This document shows, piece after piece, positions 9,218-18,281 of a stretch of 64,000 nt of DNA. The stretch spans positions 1 through 64,000 of the forward strand of contig JAAUQL010000002.1 in the NCBI GenBank assembly GCA_012033595.1, written 5' to 3'. The notes under the pieces were generated by a model. It ran no database searches. It saw only the letters and a program-made list of their open reading frames with translations, and had not been told where the DNA came from. The position numbers and the translations under genes were made by a program. Position 1 is the first letter of the stretch. Every line of letters begins with the position of its first letter. The DNA is from Cyclobacteriaceae bacterium (GTDB taxonomy: Bacteria > Bacteroidota > Bacteroidia > Cytophagales > Cyclobacteriaceae).

Positions 9218-9249
9218 TTTGAGCATGGAATACATTTTTAATACCTTTG
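9218..9249 (+). promoter_or_regulatory. Bacteroidota sigma-A-type promoter
   Basis: TTTG at 9218-9221, a 20-bp spacer, then TACCTTTG at 9242-9249 match the Bacteroidota -33/-7 consensus. Transcription would begin near 9256, which rules out the upstream ATG at 9247 and supports the start at 9310 for the CotH-like gene. Confidence 0.6.
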
Positions 9250-9309
9250 AAAACCAGACCGATACTTCCCGAGGCACATTTCTTGAAAAGGGTTAATAAA
9301 ATTCCAACA

Positions 9310-10377
9310 ATGATTAAATATATCCTCGTTCTTCAGTTTTTACTGTGTATTTCACCATTGCTTCCGGCACAAGTCGAAACGGCAGAATGGCCCCAAAAAC
9401 TGTTCGCCAGTGACAAACCACTCAGGTTTTCTTTGGTAGTGGATATCAAAACGTTGAAAAACGACGAATCGGAAAATCCTGAATATACCAAAGGACAGAT
9501 GATATGGCACAGGGAAAATGAGGAGGATGTTATCTTCCATATAGAAGCCAGAGCCCGTGGAAAGTCCAGAAGACTGTTTGATTTTTGCCACTTCCCTCCT
9601 CTCAAACTCAACTTCAAGAAAAAAGAAGTGGCCGGTACCCTGTTCGAAGGCCAGGATAAACTAAAACTGGTTTCCTACTGTCGGGATGTCGATCTGTATC
9701 AAAGCTATGTGTTGCAGGAATATCTCATTTACAAATTGTACAATTGCCTCACGCCAAATAGCTTTCGGGTCAGACTGGCGCACATCACCTACACCGACCT
9801 CAATGATAAAAGCAAAGAAGTGACCCGCTACGGTTTCCTGATTGAAGATGATGATATTATGGCGGCGCGCAACGGAGCAGTAATATCAGAAACACTATTA
9901 CCACACCAGGACCGGTGCGACCTTGCCACCCTGGATATTTTCACACTTTTCCAATATATGATCGGCAATACGGATTGGTGGATTGCTGCGCCTAAAATGC
10001 ACAATATCAAACTGATCGAGTTCGATGGCAAATTGCCTGTGCCTGTGCCCTACGATTTCGATTATTGTGGAGCCATCAATGCCAACTACGCTGTGCCAAC
10101 AGCAGACTTGCCCATAAAGAGCGTACGCGAACGCTATTTTATAGGATATTGCCGGGTGCGGGGAGGATATGAAACTACTGTAGCCCTATTCAACGAAAAG
10201 AGGAACACGATCTACGACTTGTACCGTCAGTTTGATTTGATCGATGAAAAAAGTAAAAAAATGATACTTGCCTATTTTGACAGGTTTTATAAAACGATAA
10301 ACAACCCAAAACAACTGGAAAAAAAGATTTACAATAATTGTCAGGTCAGCCACAATCATCTACACCATGCCAGGTAG
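9310..10377 (+). CDS. Secreted CotH-kinase-like protein, paralogue A
   Basis: A 355-residue protein starting MIKYILVLQFLLC with a signal peptide cleaved after LLPA (start chosen from the promoter at 9218-9249). The C-terminal half has a pattern like the CotH/HipA-type atypical kinase fold: YGFLIEDDD, then IGNTDWWI followed by HN, then PVPYDFDYCGAIN. In CotH-type kinases an Asp in an N-x-D-x(n)-HN segment and a DxD-like Asp act in catalysis and metal binding. That similarity is by eye only, so kinase activity is inferred. A cysteine-containing sequence precedes the catalytic region. The next gene (10606-11684) is a clear paralogue, so this is a tandem duplication. Probably an extracytoplasmic or surface protein; substrate unknown. 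Confidence 0.65.
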   Translation: MIKYILVLQFLLCISPLLPAQVETAEWPQKLFASDKPLRFSLVVDIKTLKNDESENPEYTKGQMIWHRENEEDVIFHIEARARGKSRRLFDFCHFPPLKLNFKKKEVAGTLFEGQDKLKLVSYCRDVDLYQSYVLQEYLIYKLYNCLTPNSFRVRLAHITYTDLNDKSKEVTRYGFLIEDDDIMAARNGAVISETLLPHQDRCDLATLDIFTLFQYMIGNTDWWIAAPKMHNIKLIEFDGKLPVPVPYDFDYCGAINANYAVPTADLPIKSVRERYFIGYCRVRGGYETTVALFNEKRNTIYDLYRQFDLIDEKSKKMILAYFDRFYKTINNPKQLEKKIYNNCQVSHNHLHHAR

Positions 10378-10605
10378 GCGGTGACTAGTGTTGCATTTCC
10401 GAACGCAGGCCGTGCTAAAATGAGACACTTATCCCTGAGTTCTACAACTTGCATGAAAATAACTTTTTTAAAATCCTGCATCCTGGAGCCCACAGGGGAA
10501 CATATCTCGGCCAAAGTGACACATTGCCCTCCTTCATACAAAAGTTGGTATCGCAATTGGAATCAGCACGGAGAACAATTCCGTATAAACAAACAATTTC
10601 AATTT

Positions 10606-11684
10606 ATGAGGCTCAAAGTTGTTATCTTGAAAACAATCCTTTCCGTGGTCGTCCTGATGTTGGCAGTGCCCTGCATCGGATCCAACTTTAAAGATCCCTC
10701 CCCTACTGCGCTTTTCGTTGAAACTGAGGCACTTGTTTTTGTATTGCAAATGGATATGGCCAAGGTATTGAATGATAAAAGCAAGGATCCGGAGTACAAT
10801 ACCGCACAATTGATCCAGAAAATGCCCAACAACAAAATTCAATCCTTTAATATTAAAATTAAAGCCCGAGGCAGGACGCGCAGGATCCAGGAAATATGTG
10901 AGTTTCCGCCATTAAAAATAAATTTCGAAAAAGAATCGACCAACAATACCATTTTTTCGGGTCAGGACAAGATTAAAATGGTGACCCACTGTCAGGCAAT
11001 GGAAACCTACCAGAATTTTACAAATCTCGAATACCTGATCTACAAAGCCTATAACCAGCTAACTACGCACAGCTACCGCGTCAGATTGGTGGAAGTTACC
11101 TATCAGGACACCAAACAAAATTATCCAGATATAGTAAAAACGGGCTTTTTGATAGAAGATGACGATGAAATGGCCAGTCGTATATCAGGTGAAATCTCGA
11201 CAAAAAAATATGGAGCTCTGATAGTTGCAACCAAGAGTCCGTGAATCTATTTGTTCTTTTTCAGTTTATGATCGGCAATACAGATTGGTGGATACATACC
11301 AGGCACAATGTAGATTTAGTGCAAACCACCCATTTCGGGCTCATCCCGGTGCCATACGATTTTGATTATTCCGGCATCATCAATACCCCCTACGCCACTC
11401 CGGCCAACAACTTGCCAATTTCACAGGTGAAAACCAGGTTTATCAAAAACTACTGCCATAATGCTGAGGCGTACAGCGATGCCATTGACCGATTCAACCA
11501 ACAAAAGACTGCCATTTTAACCATATTTGAGGAAGCTGAAGTACTGGATAAGAAACACAAAAAATCGTCAGTGAAATACATTGAAGATTTTTATGAAATC
11601 ATCAATGACCCCGTGCAATTTGGCCGCTATCTCGACGAGTCGTGCGAGTTTGTAAATACCATTCCAAATGAAGCCCCAAAGTGA
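10606..11684 (+). CDS. Secreted CotH-kinase-like protein, paralogue B, one frame break
   Basis: About 359 residues when restored, starting MRLKVVILKTILS with a hydrophobic signal. It aligns along its length with the preceding gene: ARGRTRRIQEICEFPPLKINF, TGFLIEDDDEMA, FQFMIGNTDWWIHTRHN, PVPYDFDYSGIIN. The frame breaks at the run of seven A at 11202-11208. One additional A gives a continuous protein in which the conserved Cys and the LFVLFQF segment align with paralogue A. Same inferred secreted atypical-kinase fold, function unknown. The longer open frame starting at 10381 has no family-like N-terminus. A hairpin at 11763-11783 may terminate the pair. Confidence 0.62.
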
Positions 11685-11762
11685 TAGAAGAAAAAGTAGT
11701 CAGGGATATTAAACTAAATGAAGAGGAGCCTGGGAGCCAGCACAAAAAAAAAAATTAATGAA

Positions 11763-11783
11763 AGAACGCTAATCCAGCGTTCT
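11763..11783. terminator. Hairpin downstream of the CotH-like pair
   Basis: A perfect 8-bp inverted repeat (AGAACGCT / AGCGTTCT) with a 5-nt loop lies 79 bp after the stop of paralogue B. It lacks a T-run on the plus strand, so it may be a weak or factor-aided terminator. Confidence 0.4.
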
Positions 11784-11899
11784 ACTATGAAATCCAATGT
11801 GCTTGATTTAAAGATAAAAAGCAGCCAAAGCAGCTGGAGCCACAAATCCGACTTATGGATTTATTCCTCAAATCATCGGTCGGCAGACTTTATAATTCA

Positions 11900-12064
11900 T
11901 TATTTTTTTGAAATACTCTTTAAAGAAGCATGCTTCCTGTCATAAATAGAAAGGTTTCTTAAAGCTTCTTCCAATCTTGCAAAATAATTTTCTCTGGACT
12001 TGCTATCAAAAGAAAAATCAGTTCCGGTCTTGGACTGAAAGTTTGGTTGAGTTAAAATTTCCAT
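11900..12064 (-). CDS. Small hypothetical protein, 54 residues
   Basis: An open frame on the minus strand from ATG at 12064 to TAA at 11900 encodes a hydrophilic 54-residue peptide starting MEILTQPNF, with a helical-looking core (ENYFARLEEALRNLS) and a basic end (LKSISKK). It has no signal peptide or membrane segment. Codon choice looks coding-like, but there is no ribosome binding site (normal here) and no recognised family. The surrounding 600-bp gap otherwise lacks genes, which makes a real small gene plausible. Confidence is limited because frames of this size arise by chance. Confidence 0.4.
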   Translation of the reverse strand: MEILTQPNFQSKTGTDFSFDSKSRENYFARLEEALRNLSIYDRKHASLKSISKK

Positions 12065-12154
12065 CGACAAAATGTTTATTACTTTACCTTTTCCACAATC
12101 TCATATATAGACAGTAATTTAGAAAAAAGGTTGCTTTGACTTATTAATTTTTAA

Positions 12155-12204
12155 ACTATTTGTAAATTATAGCTCATTATGATACAATCCATTATACAAA
12201 TAGT
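12155..12204. repeat. 10-bp perfect inverted repeat
   Basis: ACTATTTGTA at 12155-12164 is mirrored exactly by TACAAATAGT at 12195-12204, with a 30-bp AT-rich loop. It lies 74 bp beyond the 3' end of the type-B secreted protein gene and could be its terminator stem or a binding site. Confidence 0.4.
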
Positions 12205-12277
12205 GCAATACACTAAAACATTCGCAAAAACTGCCTGAGGCCTTTTTATACAATAATCAGACCAAAACAAAGCGTGA

Positions 12278-14854
12278 TTAGCGAAGAATAGAAACCGTGC
12301 CTTTGATTGAAAAACCGGTATAACTGATGGCATAAAAATAAACGCCGGAGGGTTCATTAAGACCAGACCACCTAAATGCCCGATCTTTGGAGCTAAATAC
12401 CTCTTTGCCCCATCGATTGTAGATGCTGACCTGCTGAAACTGGCGGGAGCAGTTATCGCCCGGAAGGTTGGGGATATAAAAACTTTTGTTGATTTCATCT
12501 TCAGGATTGGGCGTGAAGACATTCGGCGGATGAAAATCATAATCGATCTGCTCATCGCCCACTACAATGACCAAATGCAAAGAATCTGATTGAGAAACCA
12601 GACATTTTTCGTCTGCTACTACCATAACGAAGGTGTACACGTCGCGACCATAAGATGCTGAAAGGAGGTCACAGTTCGTTTGCCAAAAAAAGTCTGACTC
12701 CACCAAGCCAACAGCACTTTTGTCATCAAATACCACACCCAACTCCGCAAGGTTGGTACGGTCGGCCATGGTAAGCCTGAGCAGATCGCCATCAGCATCT
12801 ACCCCCGATATCGAAATTTCCACGGCATTTCCGGCATCTATAAATATGGTATCTATGGCAGGCTGACCATTTACCAAAAGCTCAGGAGCAGAATTGATTG
12901 GTTCGTCCACCAGCAATACCAGCCTAAGCGTATCGGCATTGGACACCTTGCACTTATCGGCATCTTCGGCGATGAACAGAATTTCATAGCTGTCATTTTG
13001 TCCAATGTTGACGTCATCGCATCCTATTTTCCAAGTTAGTTGACTTTTTATATTGCTTTTGCCGGAAGTATCCGCAAAGGTCATACCGAGCTCCCGCAGA
13101 TCAAAACCTACTCCTACAGCCGCAAGCCATAATTGATCATTTTGATCTGCATCGCGGGCCTGCACTTCAACAGATATATTGTCCAATATCCTCACAGTCC
13201 TTTCCCGATCGACCGGGCTATTGTCCACCAGCACGATAGGCAAATTGTTTTCAGGTAACCCGATCCTGACATGCAAGACAATACTATCACGGTTGTCAAC
13301 TGCACATTGATCCAGGTCATCTACGAATAGTTTTATGCTAAAATCATTTTTAATGGCAAATGGATATATACTGCAATTGGTATCCCAATTCAACTGAAAC
13401 CTGATTTTTCCTTCGCCATAATACGTCGTGTCTATTTCTATCCCAAAATCATCCAACTCGAAGCCCTCCCCTTCGGCAAAGAGCATAAGACTATCTCCGT
13501 CTGCATCTGTGGCTTCAAAGTCAACTGTGACCACGGTACCTTCGAGATAGCTTGCCTCTATGGTTTTCTGAGCGGGGAGGGTAAATTTTGGTGCCTTGTT
13601 GGGCGGAGGCTCGACCACCACCACAAGTCTGAGGGTGTCCATGAGGGGTAGAGGGCAGGTGAAATCCTCAGCGATTATATCAATAATGGCCGGCATGCCC
13701 GGCACCACCGGACAATCGGGTAGACAAAATTGGAAAACTGCGCTATCAGTTGGTTGGGAGATTACACCAACATCATTCACAAAAAAGGAGGAAACCTCTT
13801 GCTCGAAATTGACGGGTACTGCGCGCATCTTTACGGACTGACTTCCATCGCCATCGGACACCTTGAATTCGAGACATTTTTCATCACCAGCACTGATTCG
13901 TACCGTATCTGTTGCATTGGAATACACACTGGTTCCCGGAGTTTTCACACTGATGACAGGAGGTGTTCCGGGCATGGGGCAATCGATTACAAAAAGCTGA
14001 AAGTCGCGAAACACACTGCCAATTTTCTGTCCATCTCTATACTCATCGCAACGTACGGAAAACACAAATAAACCTTCTTCTGAAGGTGTAACTCTTAAAA
14101 ACCCCTTGTTATCGATCATGAGGGTAGGATTTCCCGGGATTTGATATTCGCTATTGATGCCGGGTATCCAGGTGACCAAAGGATGAGGTGCCGGAGACGG
14201 AACGGGCAATGGCGCTAAAACCGAGGTATTGAAAGGGGTCACCAAGGTATAAACCAAGGAATCGCCATCGTCGTCAACACCTCTGAAATCCACATAATAG
14301 AGCCGGTTGACACAGGCATAATCACTTAAAGGAGGAAATAATCTCGGCGTGGTATTGCGATACGCTTCACCATCTTTTCTGATAGGGGGAAATTCGATAT
14401 AAAAGGTTTGTCCGGTTTCCTGAGGTCTTAGAATGTTGTTGATGATATTATTTCGACAACACCTTTCCCAAACCATATAGTACCCTTCGACATCAGAAAA
14501 CAATTCTGGGTCGAGGGTGGCCTCCGTGGAATAGATGAGTCGGTTGGTTACCAGCTTGTCGTTGGTGCATACCGGATTGGAATAAGGCACATAGCTTTCG
14601 CCTTGCAGCCTCATGGTGACAGAACGTACAAACACATTGTCCCGTTTTCGGAAGATCGAAGCATCCACCTGCAGATCTTTGGCTCTGGCGTCGCCATTGA
14701 CCACATCGAAATATTGAATCTGCCGGAAAAGATACCTGTCTCCTTCAATATGACGTATCTCAAATTCCCCACCTACAATATGCGTGGCCGGGGCAATAGG
14801 GCTTGCCCACAAAACCAGTAATTCAACAATAAGCAACAGGACATACCTTTTCAT
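12278..14854 (-). CDS. Large secreted protein with T9SS type-B (gliding-motility) C-terminal domain
   Basis: An 858-residue protein with a signal peptide (MKRYVLLLIVELLVLWASP). The N-terminal region (THIVGGEFEIRHIEG, CCRNNIINNI) resembles surface proteins of gliding Bacteroidota. The middle consists of repeated Ig/cadherin-like units of about 110 residues, each with a DADGDxL turn and a NxDTLRLVVVV-like strand. The last roughly 90 residues (FHPPNVFTPNPEDEINKSF ... QVSIYNRWGKEVF ... GVYFYAISYTG) are a clear CHU_C/type-B sorting domain, so the protein is probably exported by the type IX system and surface attached. The beta repeats suggest adhesion or polymer binding. It is divergent from rlmD. 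Specific ligand unknown. Confidence 0.85.
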   Translation of the reverse strand: MKRYVLLLIVELLVLWASPIAPATHIVGGEFEIRHIEGDRYLFRQIQYFDVVNGDARAKDLQVDASIFRKRDNVFVRSVTMRLQGESYVPYSNPVCTNDKLVTNRLIYSTEATLDPELFSDVEGYYMVWERCCRNNIINNILRPQETGQTFYIEFPPIRKDGEAYRNTTPRLFPPLSDYACVNRLYYVDFRGVDDDGDSLVYTLVTPFNTSVLAPLPVPSPAPHPLVTWIPGINSEYQIPGNPTLMIDNKGFLRVTPSEEGLFVFSVRCDEYRDGQKIGSVFRDFQLFVIDCPMPGTPPVISVKTPGTSVYSNATDTVRISAGDEKCLEFKVSDGDGSQSVKMRAVPVNFEQEVSSFFVNDVGVISQPTDSAVFQFCLPDCPVVPGMPAIIDIIAEDFTCPLPLMDTLRLVVVVEPPPNKAPKFTLPAQKTIEASYLEGTVVTVDFEATDADGDSLMLFAEGEGFELDDFGIEIDTTYYGEGKIRFQLNWDTNCSIYPFAIKNDFSIKLFVDDLDQCAVDNRDSIVLHVRIGLPENNLPIVLVDNSPVDRERTVRILDNISVEVQARDADQNDQLWLAAVGVGFDLRELGMTFADTSGKSNIKSQLTWKIGCDDVNIGQNDSYEILFIAEDADKCKVSNADTLRLVLLVDEPINSAPELLVNGQPAIDTIFIDAGNAVEISISGVDADGDLLRLTMADRTNLAELGVVFDDKSAVGLVESDFFWQTNCDLLSASYGRDVYTFVMVVADEKCLVSQSDSLHLVIVVGDEQIDYDFHPPNVFTPNPEDEINKSFYIPNLPGDNCSRQFQQVSIYNRWGKEVFSSKDRAFRWSGLNEPSGVYFYAISYTGFSIKGTVSILR

Positions 14855-14918
14855 CTGGTGGTAAATATCGACAGTACCAAAATATGATAAAAATAATCTC
14901 CTGACAAACGATTATGTT

Positions 14919-14926
14919 TAACTTTG
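14919..14926 (+). promoter_or_regulatory. -7 promoter element of rlmD
   Basis: TAACTTTG matches TAnnTTTG and ends only 10 bp before the ATG at 14937, so transcription would start at or a few bases before the start codon (leaderless or nearly so). The -33 element is not clear. Confidence 0.4.
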
Positions 14927-14936
14927 TCGCCGATAA

Positions 14937-16337
14937 ATGGGTATGAAAAACAAAATAGTGGAAAATGTTACGATCGGGTCAATAGCGGCAGAAGGTAAAT
15001 GCATAGCCCGAATCGATGGACAAGCGGTATTTGTGGAAGGTGTCGCTCCGGGCGACGAAGTAGATCTTTTGATCATCAAAAAAAAGAAAACTTATCTGGA
15101 AGGTAAAGTGCTAAAAATCCATACCTACTCGCCCGTGAGGACAGCACCCTTTTGCGATCATTTCGGACTTTGTGGTGGCTGCAAGTGGCAACATGTAGCA
15201 TACGAGCATCAGCTGTCAGCCAAAAGGCAGCAGGTAATAGACAATTTTGAACGTATAGGAAAGTTGACCTTCCCACCGGTGAATAGCATAATCGGAGCGG
15301 AACATACAAGGTACTACCGAAACAAATTGGAATTCACTTTCAATCATAAAAGATGGCTTAGTCATGAAGAAATTAAGTCGGATGAAACCATAAACCGAAA
15401 CGGACTGGGATTTCACATTCCCAAACAATACGACAAAATTGTAGATATAGAAAAATGCTATCTGCAACGCGATCCTTCAAACGAAATTCGCAACAAATTG
15501 AAAAACTTTGCAAATGCCATGCAATTGAGCTTTTACAATGTAAACGAATTTGAAGGTTTGCTGCGCAATCTGGTGGTGCGAACCAGCAGCACCGGCCAAC
15601 TGATGGTAATCGTGCAATTTGGCGATACTGACACCCAGGGCACCACTACGGTCATGGATTTTTTGCGGGAAAATTTCCCGGAAATTGACTCTCTTTACTA
15701 TGTGGTGAACCTGAAAAAAAACGAGACCTTTCACGACCAGGAGCTCATATTGTACCATGGCAAGGGTTTTATAGAAGAGACTATTGATGGGCTTACCTTC
15801 AAAATCGGCCCAAAGTCTTTCTTTCAGACCAATACCGAACAGGCGCAAAAATTATATGCCAAAGCGCTGGAAATGGCCAGACTGGAGGGAACGGAAACGG
15901 TGTATGATCTCTATACCGGCACCGGCTCAATTGCATGCTTTGTTGCCAAAAAAGCCAGAAAAACCATAGGCATTGAAGAAATAAAAGAAGCCATAGACGA
16001 TGCCAAACTCAATGCATCCGGCAATCATCTGGATAATTGCACCTTTGTGACTGGTGATATTAAGGAAACGCTGAACCAGGAATTTTTTCAAAAGCATGGC
16101 GCTCCGGATGTCATCATTACCGATCCGCCGCGAGCAGGGATGCACCCTGAGGTGATAGAAGCTATTATCAATGCCTGGCCTCATCGGATTATTTATATCA
16201 GTTGCAACCCGGCAACACAGGCCAGGGATCTGATGAGGCTTACAGAAATTTACGATATCGAAGAAGTTCAGCCTTTCGATATGTTCCCGCATACCCATCA
16301 CCTTGAAAATATTGTATCACTAAAACGCAAAAATTGA
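14937..16337 (+). CDS. rlmD: 23S rRNA (uracil-C5)-methyltransferase, RlmD type
   Basis: The 466-residue enzyme has an N-terminal TRAM domain (residues about 5-60), then the iron-sulphur cysteines C73, C79 and C82 (CDHFGLCGGC) with the fourth at C174, and a class I SAM methyltransferase domain with YDLYTGTGSIACFVA, the motif TDPPRAGMHP and the catalytic cysteine in ISCNPATQARDL. It should methylate a conserved uridine of 23S rRNA (U1939 in E. coli; paralogous RlmC/TrmA-type sites are possible because specificity cannot be told from motifs). It is complete, and the next gene begins on the base after its stop codon. Confidence 0.88.
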   Translation: MGMKNKIVENVTIGSIAAEGKCIARIDGQAVFVEGVAPGDEVDLLIIKKKKTYLEGKVLKIHTYSPVRTAPFCDHFGLCGGCKWQHVAYEHQLSAKRQQVIDNFERIGKLTFPPVNSIIGAEHTRYYRNKLEFTFNHKRWLSHEEIKSDETINRNGLGFHIPKQYDKIVDIEKCYLQRDPSNEIRNKLKNFANAMQLSFYNVNEFEGLLRNLVVRTSSTGQLMVIVQFGDTDTQGTTTVMDFLRENFPEIDSLYYVVNLKKNETFHDQELILYHGKGFIEETIDGLTFKIGPKSFFQTNTEQAQKLYAKALEMARLEGTETVYDLYTGTGSIACFVAKKARKTIGIEEIKEAIDDAKLNASGNHLDNCTFVTGDIKETLNQEFFQKHGAPDVIITDPPRAGMHPEVIEAIINAWPHRIIYISCNPATQARDLMRLTEIYDIEEVQPFDMFPHTHHLENIVSLKRKN

Positions 16338-16712
16338 ATGGACATCAGTAACGACCCCGAGCTTAGTGGCAAATATCTGGGGAAAATTTCACAGGATTTT
16401 GTAATCGTAGCTGACCACATCAAAGAAGCCTCATATCAAATCAGGAAGCGAGGGTTTTCCGATTATCCTGTATTTGTCGTAAGCAAAGAAGATATACCCA
16501 TCGGTCAGCTATTGTATAAAAAAGAAGATTTTGGAACGGAATTAAATTATTTCGTAACCTATATCGATGAGTTTATTGAGCGCAAGATTTTACTTAAGGA
16601 TAAGGTGGAGGATTTTAAAGAAGCATATAAAAATCCGGAAGAATTTTGTTGTTTGTTCGTCATTGACGGTGAGTTTACAAGGTTTGTATTTATCCCCTAT
16701 CCCGAAGATTAA
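16338..16712 (+). CDS. Conserved hypothetical cytoplasmic protein
   Basis: A 124-residue soluble protein whose ATG directly follows the rlmD stop codon, so the two are probably co-transcribed and translationally coupled. It has no signal peptide or membrane segment. Sequence pattern: mixed alpha/beta with FPVFVVSKEDIPIGQLL-like strands, an acidic KVEDFKEAYKNPEEFCCLFVID segment and a C-terminal FIPYPED. I recognise it only as a Bacteroidota protein commonly near housekeeping genes; no function can be assigned. Its 3' end overlaps the convergent acylphosphatase gene by 4 bp. Confidence 0.65.
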   Translation: MDISNDPELSGKYLGKISQDFVIVADHIKEASYQIRKRGFSDYPVFVVSKEDIPIGQLLYKKEDFGTELNYFVTYIDEFIERKILLKDKVEDFKEAYKNPEEFCCLFVIDGEFTRFVFIPYPED

Positions 16713-16987
16713 TTTCTGATGCGGAATCCTAGTGAGGAATCGGTCGGTATTTCGACATATTCCAGGCGATCGACGCGACCCCATCCCGGCCCTTGCTTGC
16801 AGATGTTCAAAAACTCCATTAAAACCACTTGTGTTTGCTCAGCTTCTATTTGCACTGAGCCGTCCTGGAGATTTTTTACAAAACCGGAAACGTCCAACCT
16901 GGAGGCTGCTTTGGCAACAAAAGCGCGATAACCAACTCCTTGCACCCTTCCGCTTACCTTAATAGCATATCGACAGCGCTGACACAC
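16709..16987 (-). CDS. acyP: Acylphosphatase
   Basis: A 92-residue protein with the full acylphosphatase signature: VSGRVQGVGYRAFV, providing the phosphate-binding Arg, and GFVKNLQDGSVQIEAE, providing the catalytic Asn. It hydrolyses the carboxyl-phosphate bond of acyl phosphates in the cytoplasm. The start codon is GTG at 16987, two bases after the stop of deoC, so translation is probably coupled to deoC. The first residues (MCQRC) are cysteine-rich, which is unusual but short. Length is normal for the family. Confidence 0.88.
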   Translation of the reverse strand: MCQRCRYAIKVSGRVQGVGYRAFVAKAASRLDVSGFVKNLQDGSVQIEAEQTQVVLMEFLNICKQGPGWGRVDRLEYVEIPTDSSLGFRIRN

Positions 16988-16989
16988 AA

Positions 16990-17652
16990 CTATAAGCGTT
17001 GTTGCATTTCCTGCATAATTTCCACTCCGGCAGAAACACCGAGACGATCGGCGCCGGCATCTATCATTTTGAGGGCGGTATCAAGATCGCGAATGCCACC
17101 GGAGGCTTTTACACCAATATTGGAATGGATGGTAGCTCTGATCAATTTGATATGGTCTATCCTGGCGCCTGCGGGAGCAAAACCAGTAGATGTTTTTACA
17201 AAGTCGGTACCAGCATCCTGGCACATGAGTGATGCTTTTACGATTTCCTCATCGCTAAGATAGGCTGTTTCTATGATCACCTTCATGAGGCAATTGCGCT
17301 CGTGGATCAGTTGAGCGCATTTGGCCAGTTCGATCTTAACCCAGGGCATGTCAGATTTAAACGCCGATATATTCATGACAATGTCCAGTTCGTTGGCCCC
17401 GTTGTCAATGGCCAAATTGATCTCATCCAGCTTGTTTTCGGTCATTTGGTAACCCAGCGGAAAACCAATAACGGTGACCAACTGAATACCATGCTTTTTT
17501 ATTTGCCTGGCAGCTTTCTTTACCCAAAAGGTAGGTACGCAAACGCCCAAAAATTCATATTCGATTGCTTCCTCGACAAGTTGATCAATGTCTTTGCCTG
17601 TCAAGGTGGGTTTGAGTGCGGTGTGCTCGATAAATCGCTTTAAATTACGCAT
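16990..17652 (-). CDS. deoC: Deoxyribose-phosphate aldolase
   Basis: A 220-residue class I aldolase. Recognisable elements are IEHTALKPTLT at the N-terminus, ELDIVMNISAFKSD, the Schiff-base Lys153 in DFVKTSTGF and the downstream GVKASGGIRD. It cleaves 2-deoxyribose 5-phosphate to glyceraldehyde 3-phosphate and acetaldehyde in deoxynucleoside catabolism. The length is normal. It forms a two-gene unit with acylphosphatase; no other nucleoside catabolic gene is nearby. Confidence 0.92.
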   Translation of the reverse strand: MRNLKRFIEHTALKPTLTGKDIDQLVEEAIEYEFLGVCVPTFWVKKAARQIKKHGIQLVTVIGFPLGYQMTENKLDEINLAIDNGANELDIVMNISAFKSDMPWVKIELAKCAQLIHERNCLMKVIIETAYLSDEEIVKASLMCQDAGTDFVKTSTGFAPAGARIDHIKLIRATIHSNIGVKASGGIRDLDTALKMIDAGADRLGVSAGVEIMQEMQQRL

Positions 17653-17800
17653 AGATCAATTTGGTAAATCAGGGATTTGTATAAATTTTGCTATGCCCAT
17701 CGGGAAATAGCAACTTTTGCCCAGCCGTAAGAAAGCACAAAGATGATATGCAAAAATTATATTAGAAAATTGAAACCGGTTTAATTGATCAATTATTTCA

Positions 17801-18178
17801 TCAATGGGACATTCCGCATTCCTTACAAAATTTCTTCTTGCCAGCCGGTCTTTTCTTGGGCTTTTTCTTGTGTCCGAAGTAAGTTGGATCTGAGTACCGG
17901 GGCTTTTGGAGCTCCTTTTCCATCCTGGCATTCTTTTTTGCATTGGCTTCCATTCGCTGCTTGTATTCTTCGACCTTTTGATCAAACTCGCCATTGAGTG
18001 TTTGCCTGGATTTCTTTTGCTTACTTTTCGTTTTTTGTGACTCTGCCGAATACGTGGCGCCACGATCAAACCCCGGCTTCGCTTCATTCGGTGCTTTACC
18101 TTTATTGGTATCTTTTTGCTGTGCCATTGCCACAGTCAGGGTGAAAATCGAAAAGAAGAGAATCAAGTAAAACTTCAT
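17801..18178 (-). CDS. Small secreted lysine-rich protein of unknown function
   Basis: A 125-residue protein with a signal peptide cleaved after TVAMA. The mature part is very basic and low in complexity: a helical stretch rich in Lys/Glu/Gln (QKVEEYKQRMEANAKKNARMEKEL), then GHKKKPKKRPAGKKK and a terminal FCKECGMSH with a CxxC pair. It may bind nucleic acid, polysaccharide or metal outside the cytoplasm, but this is a guess. It lies alone between deoC and metG. Confidence 0.6.
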   Translation of the reverse strand: MKFYLILFFSIFTLTVAMAQQKDTNKGKAPNEAKPGFDRGATYSAESQKTKSKQKKSRQTLNGEFDQKVEEYKQRMEANAKKNARMEKELQKPRYSDPTYFGHKKKPKKRPAGKKKFCKECGMSH

Positions 18179-18281
18179 ACACCTGCATTTATATTGAATA
18201 GCTCCCCCGATTGGGCAGGGATGCCTTGTTTGCTATCAAAATAACCCAATAAGTACGTTGATATTGTAAGGAAAATGAATT

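Noticed and set aside
11718-11945. 75-codon plus-strand frame
   Set aside because: Low-complexity Lys/Ser-rich translation and overlap with the better minus-strand small gene.
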